Below, one piece after another: positions 23,630 through 36,027 of a DNA stretch of 64,000 nucleotides. The position numbers and the translations under genes were made by a program. The stretch spans positions 81,157,501 to 81,221,500 of the forward strand of contig CM042028.1 in the NCBI GenBank assembly GCA_023525975.1. Direction: 5' to 3'. This DNA is from Smallanthus sonchifolius. Its lineage: Eukaryota > Streptophyta > Magnoliopsida > Asterales > Asteraceae. How positions within the stretch are numbered: position 1 is the first letter of the stretch; each line of letters begins with the position of its first letter. Below the pieces are notes generated by a model. The model worked only from the letters and a program-made list of their open reading frames with translations. It had not been told where the DNA came from and searched no databases.

Positions 23630-23652
23630 CTGCAAAACCGAAAACAAACAAG
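23630..23652 (-). promoter_or_regulatory. Predicted splice acceptor before element A gag
   Basis: The minus strand reads TTGTTTGTTTTCGGTTTTGCAG followed by TGG-ATG. The U-rich tract ending in TTTTGCAG is very like the acceptor before the ATHILA ORF. It suggests that a leader intron is removed before gag translation. Confidence 0.45.
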
Positions 23653-23807
23653 TATGACGACTCTAAAAGATACTGACTAAATAAAAATAAATAATAAAAA
23701 TAAAAAGACACTTAATTATTTAGACTCCTACGACTCAAACAAAGTAAATAGCACGTATGATGTCAATTAAGTCCAAACAAAGAAATTAACGCAATTGCTA
23801 GAGAGAG

Positions 23808-23825
23808 TCCCCGGCAACGGCGCCA
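23808..23825 (-). other. Element A primer-binding site (tRNA-Asp)
   Basis: The minus-strand TGGCGCCGTTGCCGGGGA, six bases from the 5' LTR, is the classical Athila/Tat site complementary to the 3' end of tRNA-Asp. Confidence 0.9.
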
Positions 23826-23831
23826 AAAACT

Positions 23832-25538
23832 TGGTGTGCTAAAAAGTAGTTTAATAAAATTAACTAAATTAACCTAATTCTAGACTCTAAGTAATACTCT
23901 AGACTCACTAAGACACACTAAACTACTAACCGGCAAGTGTACCGATCGACTCTAGTATAGCTAATGTAAGTCCGGATATCGAACCCACGAGACTCTATCG
24001 AATTACGTTAACGACTCTATCTAGACTATGACTGACACTGACTGAACTAATTGTTTAATTGTTTGGGGGGGGGGGGGTTTCTGAAAATCCTAAAAATGCA
24101 ATTAAATTAAACTAAATTAATTAACTAAATTAACCAATACGAATTAACTTGGACTTTTACTCAGATGGTGGAAACACTACCTAGACTGGAATCCTGGTTG
24201 CTTTTAGTAATGATTTTATCTGGAAATTGTTTACTATGGAACCGGGATCATGAAGTTCTCACCTTTCAGGATATCAAAAGGACTCCTAACCCTTCTCAAA
24301 AGCACGCTATGATACCCTAAAGGTTGTTTAGATTACCGGTTATTAGACTCTCTTTCAAGACACCCAACGGATTTATGGAAGTACCCTTAGAGGCTTACTC
24401 CCTTTCGAGACCTAAACCAAGGATAGAGTTGTTTTCTCGATTAGACTTGCTAGACAATAGCCAAAAGGTTCACTCCTAACAAAGCTCCTACCTTTCAGTT
24501 TAATGACTTAGACCTAGCAATAATCTCGCACCTTTCAGCTATTGATGATTAGTAGAACACTTGATTTTATAAGATTACCAAATATTACTTCTAAGGTTTA
24601 ATGGCCAATTTAACCCTAAATATTGAAGATTTATTACGTGATATAGACACTCACCAAAATCTAAAACCTAGCAAGACTCTATTATGTGATAAAGACCGTC
24701 ACCAAGAATCTCACGAAGCAATAAACAATATTCAAACAATATCAAATATGCAAACACATCTAATCAATAGAACAAATCGCGTACAATTCATAAATAATCC
24801 ATAAAATCCATAAATCCATAATAAAAATCAGAACTTTAGACAATCATTCATCTAGTCTAGGTAGTACGATAAATTTAGCCAATCAAAGTCATTGAAAACA
24901 TCAAGAATGAAGTATAATCAAGAACACAAAACATAGTGTAAAGAAAGAGACGAAAGTAAAGACACCCGAATGACACAAACGTGACCCGAATGATTCTCCC
25001 GACTTCAATCCTTCAACCAGCAGCTCCAAGAACTCAGAAACGCCTCAATCAATGCTCCAAAATCGCCCAGGGTTCTGTTAATTCGTAACTAGGTTTTTTT
25101 TTTTTAAAAACAATTAAGTATTTATATGTTTCACTTAACAAATCCCAACCCAGCAGCTCCAAATCTGGCGACAACACATACTCGCGGGGCGCGATAAAAT
25201 CCTCCATGTTAGTCGCGACCCGCGACCGTCTTTATGACGTCAGCACATTTAACAGTCTCTCGCCTCCCGCGAGAGGCATTACCTTTATTGTCGCGGCCCG
25301 TGAGAAACCACTATTCCAGCACTTTCAACGCGTTTCAGCTCCCGAGCACTCCAATACGTTCCAGGACTGACTTTTTCATGTTTCAGCTTGTTTTCCTCAC
25401 TTTTCAGCTATTTCTACGATTCAAGACCTGCAAAACGCAATTGGATTAGAAGTACGCAAATTCTGACGAAAACCAAACTAACACTAACGAAATCATACAA
25501 ACTGTACACGATAAAAGAATGTATTTTGCAATACATCA
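23832..25538 (-). repeat. Element A 5' LTR
   Basis: This 1707-bp partner of 2174-3877 begins TGGTGTGCT and ends ATACATCA on the + strand, followed by the duplicated CTACG. The G run near 24065 is longer than in the 3' LTR, and about 20 substitutions separate the two. Confidence 0.93.
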
Positions 25539-25543
25539 CTACG

Positions 25544-25879
25544 CGGTAACGTCTTTGAAAGTATTCGTTATTTAACTCTACGCATATTATATGTTTTAGT
25601 CTAAAAAAAGAATTTATTGTCCAACGTAAAGTCTGTGTACTATATACGTCTAGATATTTTTCTTGTTATTTTATTTAATCACCAATGTTCGTATTAGACG
25701 GGTTAAACGTACACGTGTACCGGTAACTTCTAAAATTACCAAAATATGAAATGATCAATGTATGGTATTGCTAGACTTTTAATGCCCTAATTTATGAAAT
25801 TAAGTGGATCAGGAAATATGAATAATGTAAACGCGTCTAGAGTAAGTACGAATATCGACCTGAAATATCGGGTGTCATA
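25544..25879 (-). repeat. LTR C, right part
   Basis: This continues the LTR split at 2173. It runs parallel to 43562-43903 of element D ('ggtaacgtct', 'ccggtaact', 'gacctgaaat', 'cgggtgtca'). It ends TGTCATA where element D has TGTCACA. The next bases do not resemble the polypurine side of element D, so this is either a solo LTR or the 5' LTR of a minus-strand element whose body lies to the left of the window. Confidence 0.7.
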
Positions 25880-28259
25880 ATTTCCACTAAAGGAGCGTTT
25901 AACTCCTATAGGCGAACCGTTTAACCGATTAAAGCACATTTTGAGATCAAAACGCGTGTTAGCAGAACCGCATGGACCCGGATGTAAACATGGAGTTTAA
26001 ATAAGAATTTAAGGGAAAACCCTAGGCCGACACACCAAGAGAGGCGCAGGGAAAGAGAGGCCGAGCAAGGAGTGGTTTGGCGATGGTCCTACGGCGGCAA
26101 CGAGCGGGAGAAAGACTCCATTGCGTGTAAGGTAAACCTCGATCCTCGTTCTTTGTTTCTTGTTTCGTTAAACATGTAAAACCTGGTTAGGGTTTAGTTT
26201 TGTTACTCTTAGTGGTCGGAAGAGAAGGCACGACCACGGGAGGATGGTTTGGTGCAAGTGGCTGTCAACGGTATTGGTGTCTAACGGTGCAGCATGGCGG
26301 CCGCCCTACGCATTGGCGGGTTTCTGAGAAGAGAGAGGGAGGGAGATGGCGACGGGGACCGTGGTGGTCCGGTGGCTGTGGAGGCGTGACGAGAACCGAC
26401 AACGGGCGGTGGTGGCGATAGTGGCACAACAGCAGAGATGGTGGTCTTGGGAATGGCCGGGAATGATGGAACCGGCTAAGGGTGGACACATCGATGGTGA
26501 CGGAAGGTGGCGATAGTGAATGGTGGTGTGCGGGGCTGGGCACGAAGCCGGAGATGGTGGTGCTAGCTGGGTAAAACTCGGTTAGTGTTTTCCTTACACG
26601 ACATGCGTACGTAGGGAGAACCCGGCTCGCGCACGCGTGTCTGTTGGGGCAGGGTTTGCATGAGTGTGTGTACGTGTGTGCATGAAAATTAGGGTTCGGG
26701 TGCACGAATCCTAAACCGATCGGGATCTATATGTTACATAAACACGTGAAGCCTAGGGTTTGGTGAAACGATGTGTAGAGCAGATGAGACCAAGCGTTGA
26801 GATTTATTTATTTTACCTTAAACGACACTCGACGTATGTTTAAGACGTGTTCTGATCACGGGATCGAATGTTTGACATGTTCGGCTTCAGACAAGAGAAC
26901 GAGTTATGGAGTAAGGACTAAGGCTCAGCATAAGCAGTACATTAATTGTGTATCGAGCTTTGGGGTCTAACCCGATGAGTTTACGAAGTTAATTATTTAA
27001 ATATGGGTTAAGGGATTAGATGTTAACCTTAATACGTGTAGGTTAAAAGTGGGTGTATGGTCACGGGTCGTATAATGACCTAACAGGGATGAGTCAGGAT
27101 TGTAGTTACAGGTCGTACGGGTACGACTAGGAGGTGTCACAGGGTGTGTATGTACGTGGTATGTGCTTAAATAATGAGATATAGTATCTGTATGTGTGTT
27201 GCTATATTAGTCGTGTATTGTCTTATGAGTTAGTCGAGGTGAGTCGGGATATAAGCTAAACGCTTATGAATACGTGTAGGATATCTTATCCTAGTGCTAA
27301 GTGTGAAGTGCAGGTGCAGTTAATGAGTTATGTATATAAAGTATAATGATATGTGATTAAACGTGTGTTGTGTGCATTGTGTCGTTGTCCTTGCGACACG
27401 GCGGGTATTGTGTTTACGTTATTTTCATTATGACACGGCAAACGGGATTGTGGAGGACGAAGTCCTTCGGGAGGTCACCAAAGGTGACGATGTCTAATAG
27501 GACAGTGATGAGCTCGGGGTGTGTCGAATGCCCTGATGAGGGTGCAGCGAAGAGGTATGTGTTTGTGTGCTTATATATTTGTGTTAAATTGCATACAAGC
27601 GTTGAGTTATATTTATTGTGCATGAGATAATATTATTGTGGTGAGTTGAGTAGATTGACCGTGTGGAGCTTACAACTATTATGTCAGTTGATTTGTAAGA
27701 GCCTTGGTCAAGGCTGAGTAAGTTGATGTCTAGGGATTCGTTGTGTTAACTAAGTGTCGAGTTAATACATGTACTTGAGTATGAGTTATTAGTGTAGGTA
27801 AATTCGACCCATGTCGATGAGACTGCGAGATTATTATTATTATGGGATGAGTCTTGGGTAATGAGCTATTATGAGAGATCGGGTGATAACAGGGGTTATC
27901 TATTTGTTAATGAATTGTGGACCTATTTTATAAGAACCATGGGTCGTGAGTAAAGTTTAAATAACTTTTGAGACAAGTTGGATTTTAATTAAACTAAACT
28001 ATTAGAACTCACTTAGCGTAGCTGACTTTGTGTTATGATAGATTGTTTTGCAGGTAAGCGTTGCGTGACATATCTTGGCTTGGGAGCGGTGCTACTCGGA
28101 TTGGTGTACAAGCATTCGTGAGGTAACTTAATGACATTAAATAACAAATAATGTTTTTAGAAATACTTCCGCTGTAGTTTAATATATCTAAATGAGTATT
28201 TTCAAGGGAATAACCCGTTACGAGAACCAATTATAGGGTGCCTGGTTTGGGGCCTTACA
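25880..28259 (+). repeat. Probable LTR E (plus orientation), cut on its left by LTR C
   Basis: This is 2.4 kb without a credible gene. It ends GGGGCCTTACA exactly where Harbinger transposase coding sequence begins (28260). The second Harbinger copy has a continuous reading frame through the equivalent point, so an insertion ends here. Typical LTR features are a TATA-like AAATAAG near 25998, an aaaaccctag segment after it, and a TG..CA-compatible end. The inferred target duplication would be CACAA at 28260-28264; its partner is not in the window. The two GC-rich open frames near 26200-26700 on opposite strands are not recognisable proteins. Confidence 0.5.
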
Positions 28260-29381
28260 CACAACCTATAAAACGAAGTGCTCGTTTTAATCGTGATCGA
28301 ACGGCCGCTAACACACTCTTACACAAAGACTACATTGACGAAGGGTGTACTTACAACGATGTGCAATTTAGTACCGGGTTTAGAATGAGCCGGAATTTAT
28401 TTTTAAGAATTAAAAATGATTTGGAGAAAGAGGTTCCTTGGTTCCGCCAACGGGTAGATGCAAGAGGTAGGATTGGTTTTATGTCCGTGCAAAAGTGTAC
28501 CGTCGCGATTCGTCAAATGACGTATGGCACCGCAAGTGATTCGTTCGATGATTACTTGAAGATGTCTTCCCGAACTATCAGGTCTTGTATTTACAAATTT
28601 TCTAAAGCTATAATTAAATTGTATCATAGTAGATATTTACGTAAACCGTCGGCTAGCGACATTCAACAATTATATGCGGCCCATGAAGCTAAACATGGTT
28701 TTGTCGGGATGCTCGGTAGCATCAATTGTACGCATTAGGAGTGGAAAAATTGTCCCAATTGGGAGGTCAGTTTTCACGCGGGGGATCATCCTCGTCCTAG
28801 TATTATGTTTGAAGCTGTGGCTTCATATGACTTATGTATTTGTCATGCGTTCTTTGGCGTTGCGGGTTCCAACAATGACATTAATGTTCTTAATCAATCG
28901 CCTATATTTGACGATATGATAAACGGAACCGCACCTGACACGTCTTTTGAACTTAGAGGGACACTTTACCAACGTGGGTATTATCTTGTTGATGGAATAT
29001 ATCCCGAATATGCTACAATTGTTAAGTCTCTTACGTGTCCCGAAGGTATTAAACGTACAACTTACAAAAAAGCTCATGATGCGGCAAGGAAAGATATCGA
29101 ACGAGCGTTTGGTCTCTTGAAGAATAAGTGGCATATTATAGTCTCAAACGAGAATTAGGAACATAATATATGCTTGTGTAATTTTGCACAATATGATTTT
29201 GGAGGATCAAGGAGTGACAATTTGTTAATATAACCCAAATGAAGAGGAGACAACCTATGAAGAAATTGACGAAGATTAAAAGCGAAAAAACCGTCAAGAA
29301 ATACAACACCGGGATATTCATGATGCACTCAAAGCTGACTTGATCGAACATATTTATGAACGTTCTCAAGATTTTAATTAA
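28260..29381 (+). pseudogene. PIF/Harbinger transposase, copy 1 (5' end lost)
   Basis: This is a HARBI1/ALP1-like DDE nuclease transposase. The visible reading starts at QPIKRSARFNRDR, replaced upstream by LTR E, and continues through FSTGFRMSRNLFLRI, TYGTASDSFDDYLKMS and KPSASDIQQLYAAHE to GSINCTH, where TAG follows. The second copy has GSIDCTHW, so the first catalytic Asp has become Asn and the next Trp codon a stop. After that come SIMFEAVASYDLCIC, the second Asp in SNNDINVL and the Glu region KDIERAFGLLK. The stop at 29156-29158 and a further degenerate tail run to a terminal TAA at 29379-29381. Not functional. Confidence 0.85.
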
Positions 29382-29625
29382 ATATTATGTTTTTTTTAAT
29401 TTATGTAATTTTATTTATGGAGATTTTATTTAATGTAATTTTGTTTATATAAATTTAATATATAACTTTATTAAAAAATTATAAAATGCATTTAATGCTT
29501 ACACCACACTCACTCACTTGGGTATTTCTCTTGCCAAGTGAGTGTTGTGTGAGAAATGAATAAAATGACGTGGCGCCACGTGGTAACCACTTTTCCCCTT
29601 ATTCACTTGGGTATACCACATGCTC
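29382..29625 (+). mobile_element. Harbinger copy 1, 3' terminal region
   Basis: This AT-rich tail is followed by repeated CACTCACTTGG/CCAAGTGAGTG motifs, a GTGGCGCCACGTGG palindrome and a terminus CCACATGCTC followed by TTA (29626-29628). The same motifs, diverged, lie at the matching end of copy 2 (54360-54490). TTA would fit a Harbinger 3-bp target site. The other terminus of this copy is not in the window. Confidence 0.5.
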
Positions 29626-29828
29626 TTAGACCAAGAGAGCCGATACCAATTGACAAAAATGCTTTGAGCTGGTCCGTTAATAAAATATTCATTTGTCGTA
29701 ATCGGTTAGCCAACCCGTTTAAACCATTTGTACAAAATATCCAATCCGTTTCCTAAGTTACTTTAAGTTATAATTTCTTGTATATGAAAAACACCCTGAT
29801 TTATGAATATGGTCTAGTTCTACAACAC

Positions 29829-29836
29829 ATATATAG
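29829..29836 (+). promoter_or_regulatory. Possible TATA box of the oligopeptidase gene
   Basis: ATATATAG lies about 130 bp upstream of the first in-frame ATG at 29959. Position and sequence fit a plant TATA element; nothing further supports it. Confidence 0.3.
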
Positions 29837-29958
29837 ATTCCTGATTTGTGTACATAATTAAATTAACATTCTTTAATCAAATATGTTACTTTGATTGTTT
29901 TAGTAAGTTATGTATTTATCTACACAAAACATCACGAAATAACCCAAAAAATAAGAAA

Positions 29959-32900
29959 ATGAGAAGAAAGATCACATCCGTCGCGACTACCCTTCTTATC
30001 GTAGTCTTTGCAATGGCTACCATCATTTCCCTTGCTCGCTCTTTTCGTCGTCCCCTTTGCTATTCTTCTTCAACAACCTCTAAACATCTCAAATCTCGCA
30101 TCTGCCCCCTCTCCTCTCCCTCCTCCTTCCTCTGCCTCCCTACTTCTCCTCGCACCACTCTCCTCCGCCAATCTCGCTCACCTTCGCCTCCCACCGCCGT
30201 CGATCCCCGCCGTGCTTCCTTTTCCTCCGCCACCCTACCATCCTCAATGTCGACGGTCTCTGATGATAATCCTCTGTTGAAGAACTTCGAGTTTCCTCCG
30301 TTCGATTCGATCGACGCTAGTCACGTGCGCCCAGGGATGCGTGCGTTGTTGAAGAAGCTTGTAAGTCTGTAATTGATCATAGATTTGTGATTGTTTGATT
30401 GTTGATTTTGGGGAAAAACATTACAGGACAGTGATTTGAAGGAATTGGAGAAAACTGTGGAGCCGTCGTGGCCGAAATTGGTCGAACCGTTGGAGAAGAT
30501 GATGGATCGGTTGACTGTTGTTTGGGGAGCTGTTAATCATCTCAAGGCTGTGAAAGATACTCCTGAACTCCGTTCTGCAATTGAAGAAATTCAGGTTTAT
30601 TTCTATTGCTTTTGGTTGATTTGATATTACCTAAAAAGGCAACATGATTGCATCTATATAGTATATACAAATATGCATAGATGTATAATTGGTACTTTAT
30701 TCGATTTGGGAGGAAGTGGATGTTGTGATCTTATGACGTTGGTTATATTCTGTTTGCAGCCTGAAAAAGTGGAATTTGACCTAAAATTGGGCCAAAGCAA
30801 ACCTATATATAATGCTTTTAAGGCTATAAGGGAATCACCAGATTGGGATGGACTAAGTGATGCTCGGAAACGCATTGTTGAATGTAAGTATTATTGTATT
30901 GTGCACATTACTTAAAGTTCATGGTGACTGGTGTCCACCTGATAAATGCTAGCCCAGTTCTCATATAAATTGAAGTTTCTTGAAGTTCATTGTGTGGCTG
31001 CGGTAAAAACTTCATGGGGCCATGCTCGAATTGATGTTTAGGCAGTTGGACAAAATAAAAGTAATGCTTGTAATAATATTTGTAACATAAAGGCGAAACT
31101 TGTTACACCCTGCTTTCCATAACACTCAAGCAGACTATATATTATATATTGATCAATCATATATCAAAAGCTAACACCATGTTTTTTATAAAGGTTTACT
31201 AATCACGGCGAAAGCAATTGCAATCTACTATATCAAAAGGTGTAACCTAAAGTGTTTCTTTGACGTTGTCAAAAGCTATACATGATTTTCCATTTACAAA
31301 ATTTTAATTCATTTTCCGAAGCTCCTCTTTATTCTTCATTTTTTGTATTCCTTATTTAAGTGGCTCAAACTTTTCCTTTTGCCCTTGTCAGTGCCCAGTA
31401 CTCATGAAGGCCTGCTAACTTATAACTCAAAAATGCACATTACGATTCTACTTTACTATTCTCTACAGTTTAACTCCTCAATCCTAAATATACGCCTACT
31501 TGGTCTACAACACAGCATAAAATTACTAATTGGCTCATATGCATGAATGAACTTTACAAGATTCATCTTCTGTGATTTATAACTAGAAAATATACTGAAA
31601 TTGGATTTCTGGGTGCTACAAAACTTGGCCCATGGAGGCATGGAGTTGATGATTCTTTCTTGGTTTGCACTTTGCACCACCTTTTTACCTTTTTTATATA
31701 TTTTTTATGTTACTTGAGTTTTTATCACTGCAAGCAAGTCTAGATGCACATTAGTTCATCCAAAAAGAATAGTTTTCCTTTGTTATCTTAATATTGAGTA
31801 TCTGTGAATTTGGTCTGACATGTCTTGACTTGTGTCACATGCAGCATCAATAAAGGAGGCTGTTCTTGGTGGTGTCTCCCTTGAAGATTCTAAGAGAGAA
31901 GAATTTAACAAAATTGAACAGGTTTGCTCTTTTATTATTTACGGCAGTCAGATTTTTTTCTATTTTGTTTAAATTGGAATATTTCGCAAGTATTTGACTA
32001 TGGTCATATAGCTCTTTTGAACAGTACCACTTGATCAAACATACCATTCCTAGACATAAGTCAACTGATCATGTAGTGAAAAACATATCTACATGGGTTT
32101 AGTGTTTTTTCTCTTGTCATGCATATTGATATGTATCTTTTCATCCTAATTAAGAGATCAGGAAAGTGAGTATGTTATGTTCCTTTTATTAAGGTCACTT
32201 AACTATTTTGGCATTGACAATCACTGCAGGAATTGACAAAACTTTCTCGAAAATTTGAAGAAAATGTTTTGGATGCCACTAAGAAGTTTGAAAAACTAAT
32301 AACAGATAAAAAAGAAATTGAAGGATTGCCAGCTACAGCTCTTGGTTTGGCTGCACAAACTGCCTCATCTAAGGTTCCTAAAGAAATCTTGTTATTCATG
32401 CTCACTGTTCTGCTTTTAGCCTTTTTATTAAAACACCAGTGTCCCACTAGTCTTTATTTCATAGTACATATTTAAATCCAGGGTCATGAAAAGGCCACTG
32501 CTGAAAACGGGCCATGGATGATTACATTGGATGCTCCAAGTTTTATGTCAGTCATGCAACATGCTAAGAATCGGGCTTTAAGGGAGGAAATCTACCGTGC
32601 TTATGTAACCCGTGCTTCTAGTGGAGAACTAGATAATACTCAAGTTATCGAACAAATTCTAAAACTTAGATTGGAAAAAGCTAAGCTTCTTGGGTACAAT
32701 AACTATGCAGAGGTCTAAATTTGTATTCATTCGCCGTACTTTCTATCTAGCTTGGCTTCTTATTTGCATTATTTGATTGGTTTGTTGGTTGGAAATTATT
32801 ATCAGGTAAGCATGGCAACCAAAATGGCTACTGTTAGTAAAGCTGAAGAGCTTCTAGAGAAGCTCAGGAGTGCTTCGTGGAGTGCTGCAGTTCAGGGTAA

Positions 32901-35900
32901 TATAGCATACATATCTATTTATCTGGTCAATTTGGTTGCTGCCACATTTACATTTTTTATATTCTTTTCAGTAAAGTTCCATTTAAAAGGCTTAAAACAC
33001 TCATTATACCAAATTTCTTCATATCTTGCAGATATGGAAGATCTCAGGCAGTTCTCCAAAAGTCAAGGTGCTCCTGAAGCTAATGAATTGACACACTGGG
33101 ATACCACCTTTTGGAGTGAGAGGCTACGCGAATCAAAATATGAGATAAATGAGGTTTTTTTCCAGATATTCTTTACAAATAGAACAAACATCTTTGTATT
33201 GTTGGGCAGATCTATTCCCCCCCCCCTCTCTTTAGTGTAAATGTTTCCTCAGAGGTTTGTTTCTTGATACTGCAGGAAGAACTGAGACCTTACTTTTCAT
33301 TGCCTAAAGTCATGGATGGCCTTTTCAGCCTAGTGAAGATGCTATTTGGCATTGCCGTTGAACCAGCTGATGGTTTAGCACCAGTAAGATATCTAGTTAC
33401 CTTTTGTTTAACCACCAGATAGGATGGGATTCAACATGTTTCATTCTTTTGTTTTTGCTTGTAGGTTTGGAATGCTGATGTCAGATTTTACCGAATCAAG
33501 GATTCATCAGGCAAACCTATTTCATACTTTTACTTTGATCCATATTCCCGTCCAGCTGAAAAAAGAGGTGGTGCATGGATGGATGAGGTTGTTGCAAGGA
33601 GTCGAATATTATCAGATGACAAAACCTCTGTTAGGTTACCCATTGCCCATATGGTCTGCAATCAAATGCCACCTGTTGGAGATAAGCCAAGCCTTATGAC
33701 ATTTCACGAGGTATATACATCATACATGTAATCATGTTCAAGTATAACATATATGTACATAATGAGGAAAGTATTGCAAACTTTTAATTATTTATGTTGT
33801 TTAATATATGATGTGTCATGTTTACAGGTGGAGACTGTATTTCATGAGTTTGGTCATGCACTTCAGCACATGCTAACAAGACAAGATGAGGGTCTTGTTG
33901 CTGGTATACGTGGTATAGAATGGGATGCTGTTGAATTGCCTTCTCAATTTATGGAGAATTGGTGCTACCACAGGTATTATATTTTCAGATTGTAGCTATA
34001 GTTGTTTACAAATTACAAATAATCTTAAAATAAATATATACTAAATGGCTGTTGCAGGGATACACTGATGGGAATTGCAAAACATTATGAAACTGGAGAG
34101 GGTCTCCCTGAAGAGATCTATCAGAAGCTTCTTGCAGCTAGAACTTTCCGTGCTGGCAGCCTTAGCCTTCGTCAGGTGAGTACAAGTGTATGACATTATT
34201 ATTTATTTATTTTATCCTGAGATTAATTAATTCATATATTCAAGATAACATGTGTGAATAATGCATTGCCTATTACATTATCTAAATAAGGTTTATTTTC
34301 TAAGCGATAACTACTGACTAAATGATATTACCATCTTAATATCTTATGTTATTTTGTAGCTAAAGTTTGCAACTGTTGACCTGGAGCTGCATAGCAAGTA
34401 TATTCCTGGCGGGTCTGAATCAATTTATGATGTTGATCGAAGGGTCAGTGAAAAAACTCAAGTAATTCCTCCACTTCCAGAGGACAGGTTCCTTTGCAGT
34501 TTTAGCCATATTTTTGCAGGTTGGTTATATATATTATTTTATCATCTTGCCAATGCTAATTAGTTTTCAGACAAATGTTTTGTTAATAATTGTTATTAAA
34601 TTATATCGCTATTACCTTCTCATAATGATGTGGTCTGCCATTGACAGGTGGGTATGCTGCTGGATATTACAGTTATAAGGTATTTTTTGTGAAGTTTTTA
34701 TGTTTTCTCCAAATTAATAGTTTAATACACAAGTAAATAACAGATCCTGTTTTACAATGTTTAGGTTGTGGGTCATGTTTGTGTAGGTTTGTTTATTCGT
34801 TATGTTTTATCTCTTCGCACTATTTCTGATTGTGAACATAATTTCTACAGTGGGCAGAAGTATTGTCTGCTGATGCTTTCTCGGCATTTGAGGATGCTGG
34901 GTTACATGATGACAAGGTATGATATATGTAAACCCACGTAGTATTATTTTCTCTCTTTATTTCCACTTCAACAAATTTCAGTGTTTATGACTTGTTAATT
35001 AGAATTCATTTAATATATTTTAAAAGCTTTGAATTACCGCCCCTTTTCTTTCCATATTCTGCTATAATGGTGTGCATTTTTTGCACTGAGCATTCACAGT
35101 AGCATCTCTATCTCCATCACTATAATTTAACAAAATATCACCTTTCTCTAAATTTGGTTTAACCTCTCACATCTCATTCTCCATCTCTATCTCACTCACA
35201 AGTCACAAACACTTATTTTATTATTCTTTCTCCCTCTTACACACTCACAAAAAATATAGAGTTTGATGAATAATGGATCTCTATAGTTAGAGAATCTCTA
35301 TTTACAACACTCTAAAATTTAAAGATGGAGATCCTGAAGGAGGTGCAAAATAAAAGTAATATCTAAATAATGAAGATGGAGATGGAGACTCTGTTGTAAA
35401 TGCTCTTATTATAATGTTAATTATTTGCACTATAAATTTTAAGTTGTGTATTTGTATGTTTGAAGTTCTAAAATTATATGAACCTGACAAGTAGGATAAT
35501 GCATCATGTGCTCAACATATGTTATTTGTTCTGGAAGAATCCCAACTATGGTTTTGTATATATTGTAACTAATCTCTGCGTTTTTTGTTCATGCGATCTA
35601 ATAATATATGTACACCTTTTGCAACAGGCTGTCAGAGAGACAGGGCACAGGTTCCGTGAAACTATTCTTGCACTAGGAGGTGGAAAAGATCCGCTAACGG
35701 TTAGTTAATTCAGACTTCATATATTTGTTTTTTCCTGTCAACTTCTTCAATTACAGAATCTAAACCATTTTGTTATTAGTAATTTAGAAGTTATTTGTGC
35801 ATTTAAGATGAAAATGCGTCATTTTTAATCCTTGTTTTTTAAACTGTCATTTTCAGACCCTTCTGATTATTAATATATCTTTGTTATTTAAGTTTCTTAG

Positions 35901-36027
35901 TTTAGGACACTTGACCGACTTGATAATGGTTGAATGGAAAATACAGGTTTTTGTCGAATTCCGTGGGCGGGAACCCTCACCCGAGCCACTGCTCAGGCAC
36001 AATGGACTGTTACAAACTGCAGCATGA
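29959..36027 (+). CDS. OOP: M3-family zinc oligopeptidase (organellar oligopeptidase/thimet oligopeptidase type)
   Basis: Seventeen exons with GT..AG introns give about 795 codons: 29959-30360, 30427-30594, 30760-30883, 31845-31921, 32230-32373, 32482-32712, 32806-32896, 33032-33153, 33276-33383, 33465-33710, 33828-33973, 34058-34175, 34360-34519, 34648-34679, 34851-34916, 35628-35699, 35947-36027. All phases join in frame. The zinc site HEFGH falls near residues 577-581, and the third ligand is probably the Glu in AVELPSQF about 26 residues on. The conserved FYFDPYSRP, HIFAGGYAAGYYSYKW and EFRGREPSPEPLLRHNGL blocks are present. Length and sequence fit Arabidopsis At5g65620-like enzymes, which degrade targeting peptides and short peptides in chloroplasts and mitochondria. 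The first 100 residues are Ser/Arg-rich, like a transit peptide. An in-frame ATGGCT at 30013 would give 777 aa and is an equally good start. No break is visible, so it is probably functional. Confidence 0.93.
35088..35405. mobile_element. MITE in intron 15 of the oligopeptidase gene
   Basis: This 318-bp non-coding element has imperfect terminal inverted repeats: left GAGCATTCACAGTAG, right (reverse complement) GAGCATTTACAACAG, with the match extending through CTCCATC motifs. The right end AATGCTC is followed by TTA, as at the Harbinger copy 1 terminus. A clean target duplication on the left is not seen. It lies within an intron and does not touch the splice sites. Confidence 0.75.

Larger units (their letters stand above)
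2174..25538 (-). mobile_element. Element A: Athila-type Ty3/gypsy retrotransposon with nested element B
   Basis: This is a complete minus-strand LTR retrotransposon of 23.4 kb, or about 13.3 kb without the nested element B. It has LTRs of 1704 and 1707 bp that begin TG and end CA, a 5-bp target duplication CTACG, a primer-binding site matching the 3' end of tRNA-Asp, a purine-rich tract beside the 3' LTR, and gag, protease, RT, RNase H and integrase in order. An additional ATHILA ORF-1-type gene lies between integrase and the 3' LTR. I counted about 20 substitutions by eye between the LTRs (near 1.2%), so it is older than element B. Three frameshifts and the insertion of B make it non-autonomous. 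Confidence 0.93.

Noticed and set aside
26200..26705. GC-rich open frames on both strands within LTR E
   Set aside because: Low-complexity His/Pro/Arg or Gly/Trp composition, overlapping opposite strands, no motif, and location in an LTR-like segment.
30673..30915. Separate small gene in the oligopeptidase region
   Set aside because: It is exon 3 of the oligopeptidase read through its flanking introns.
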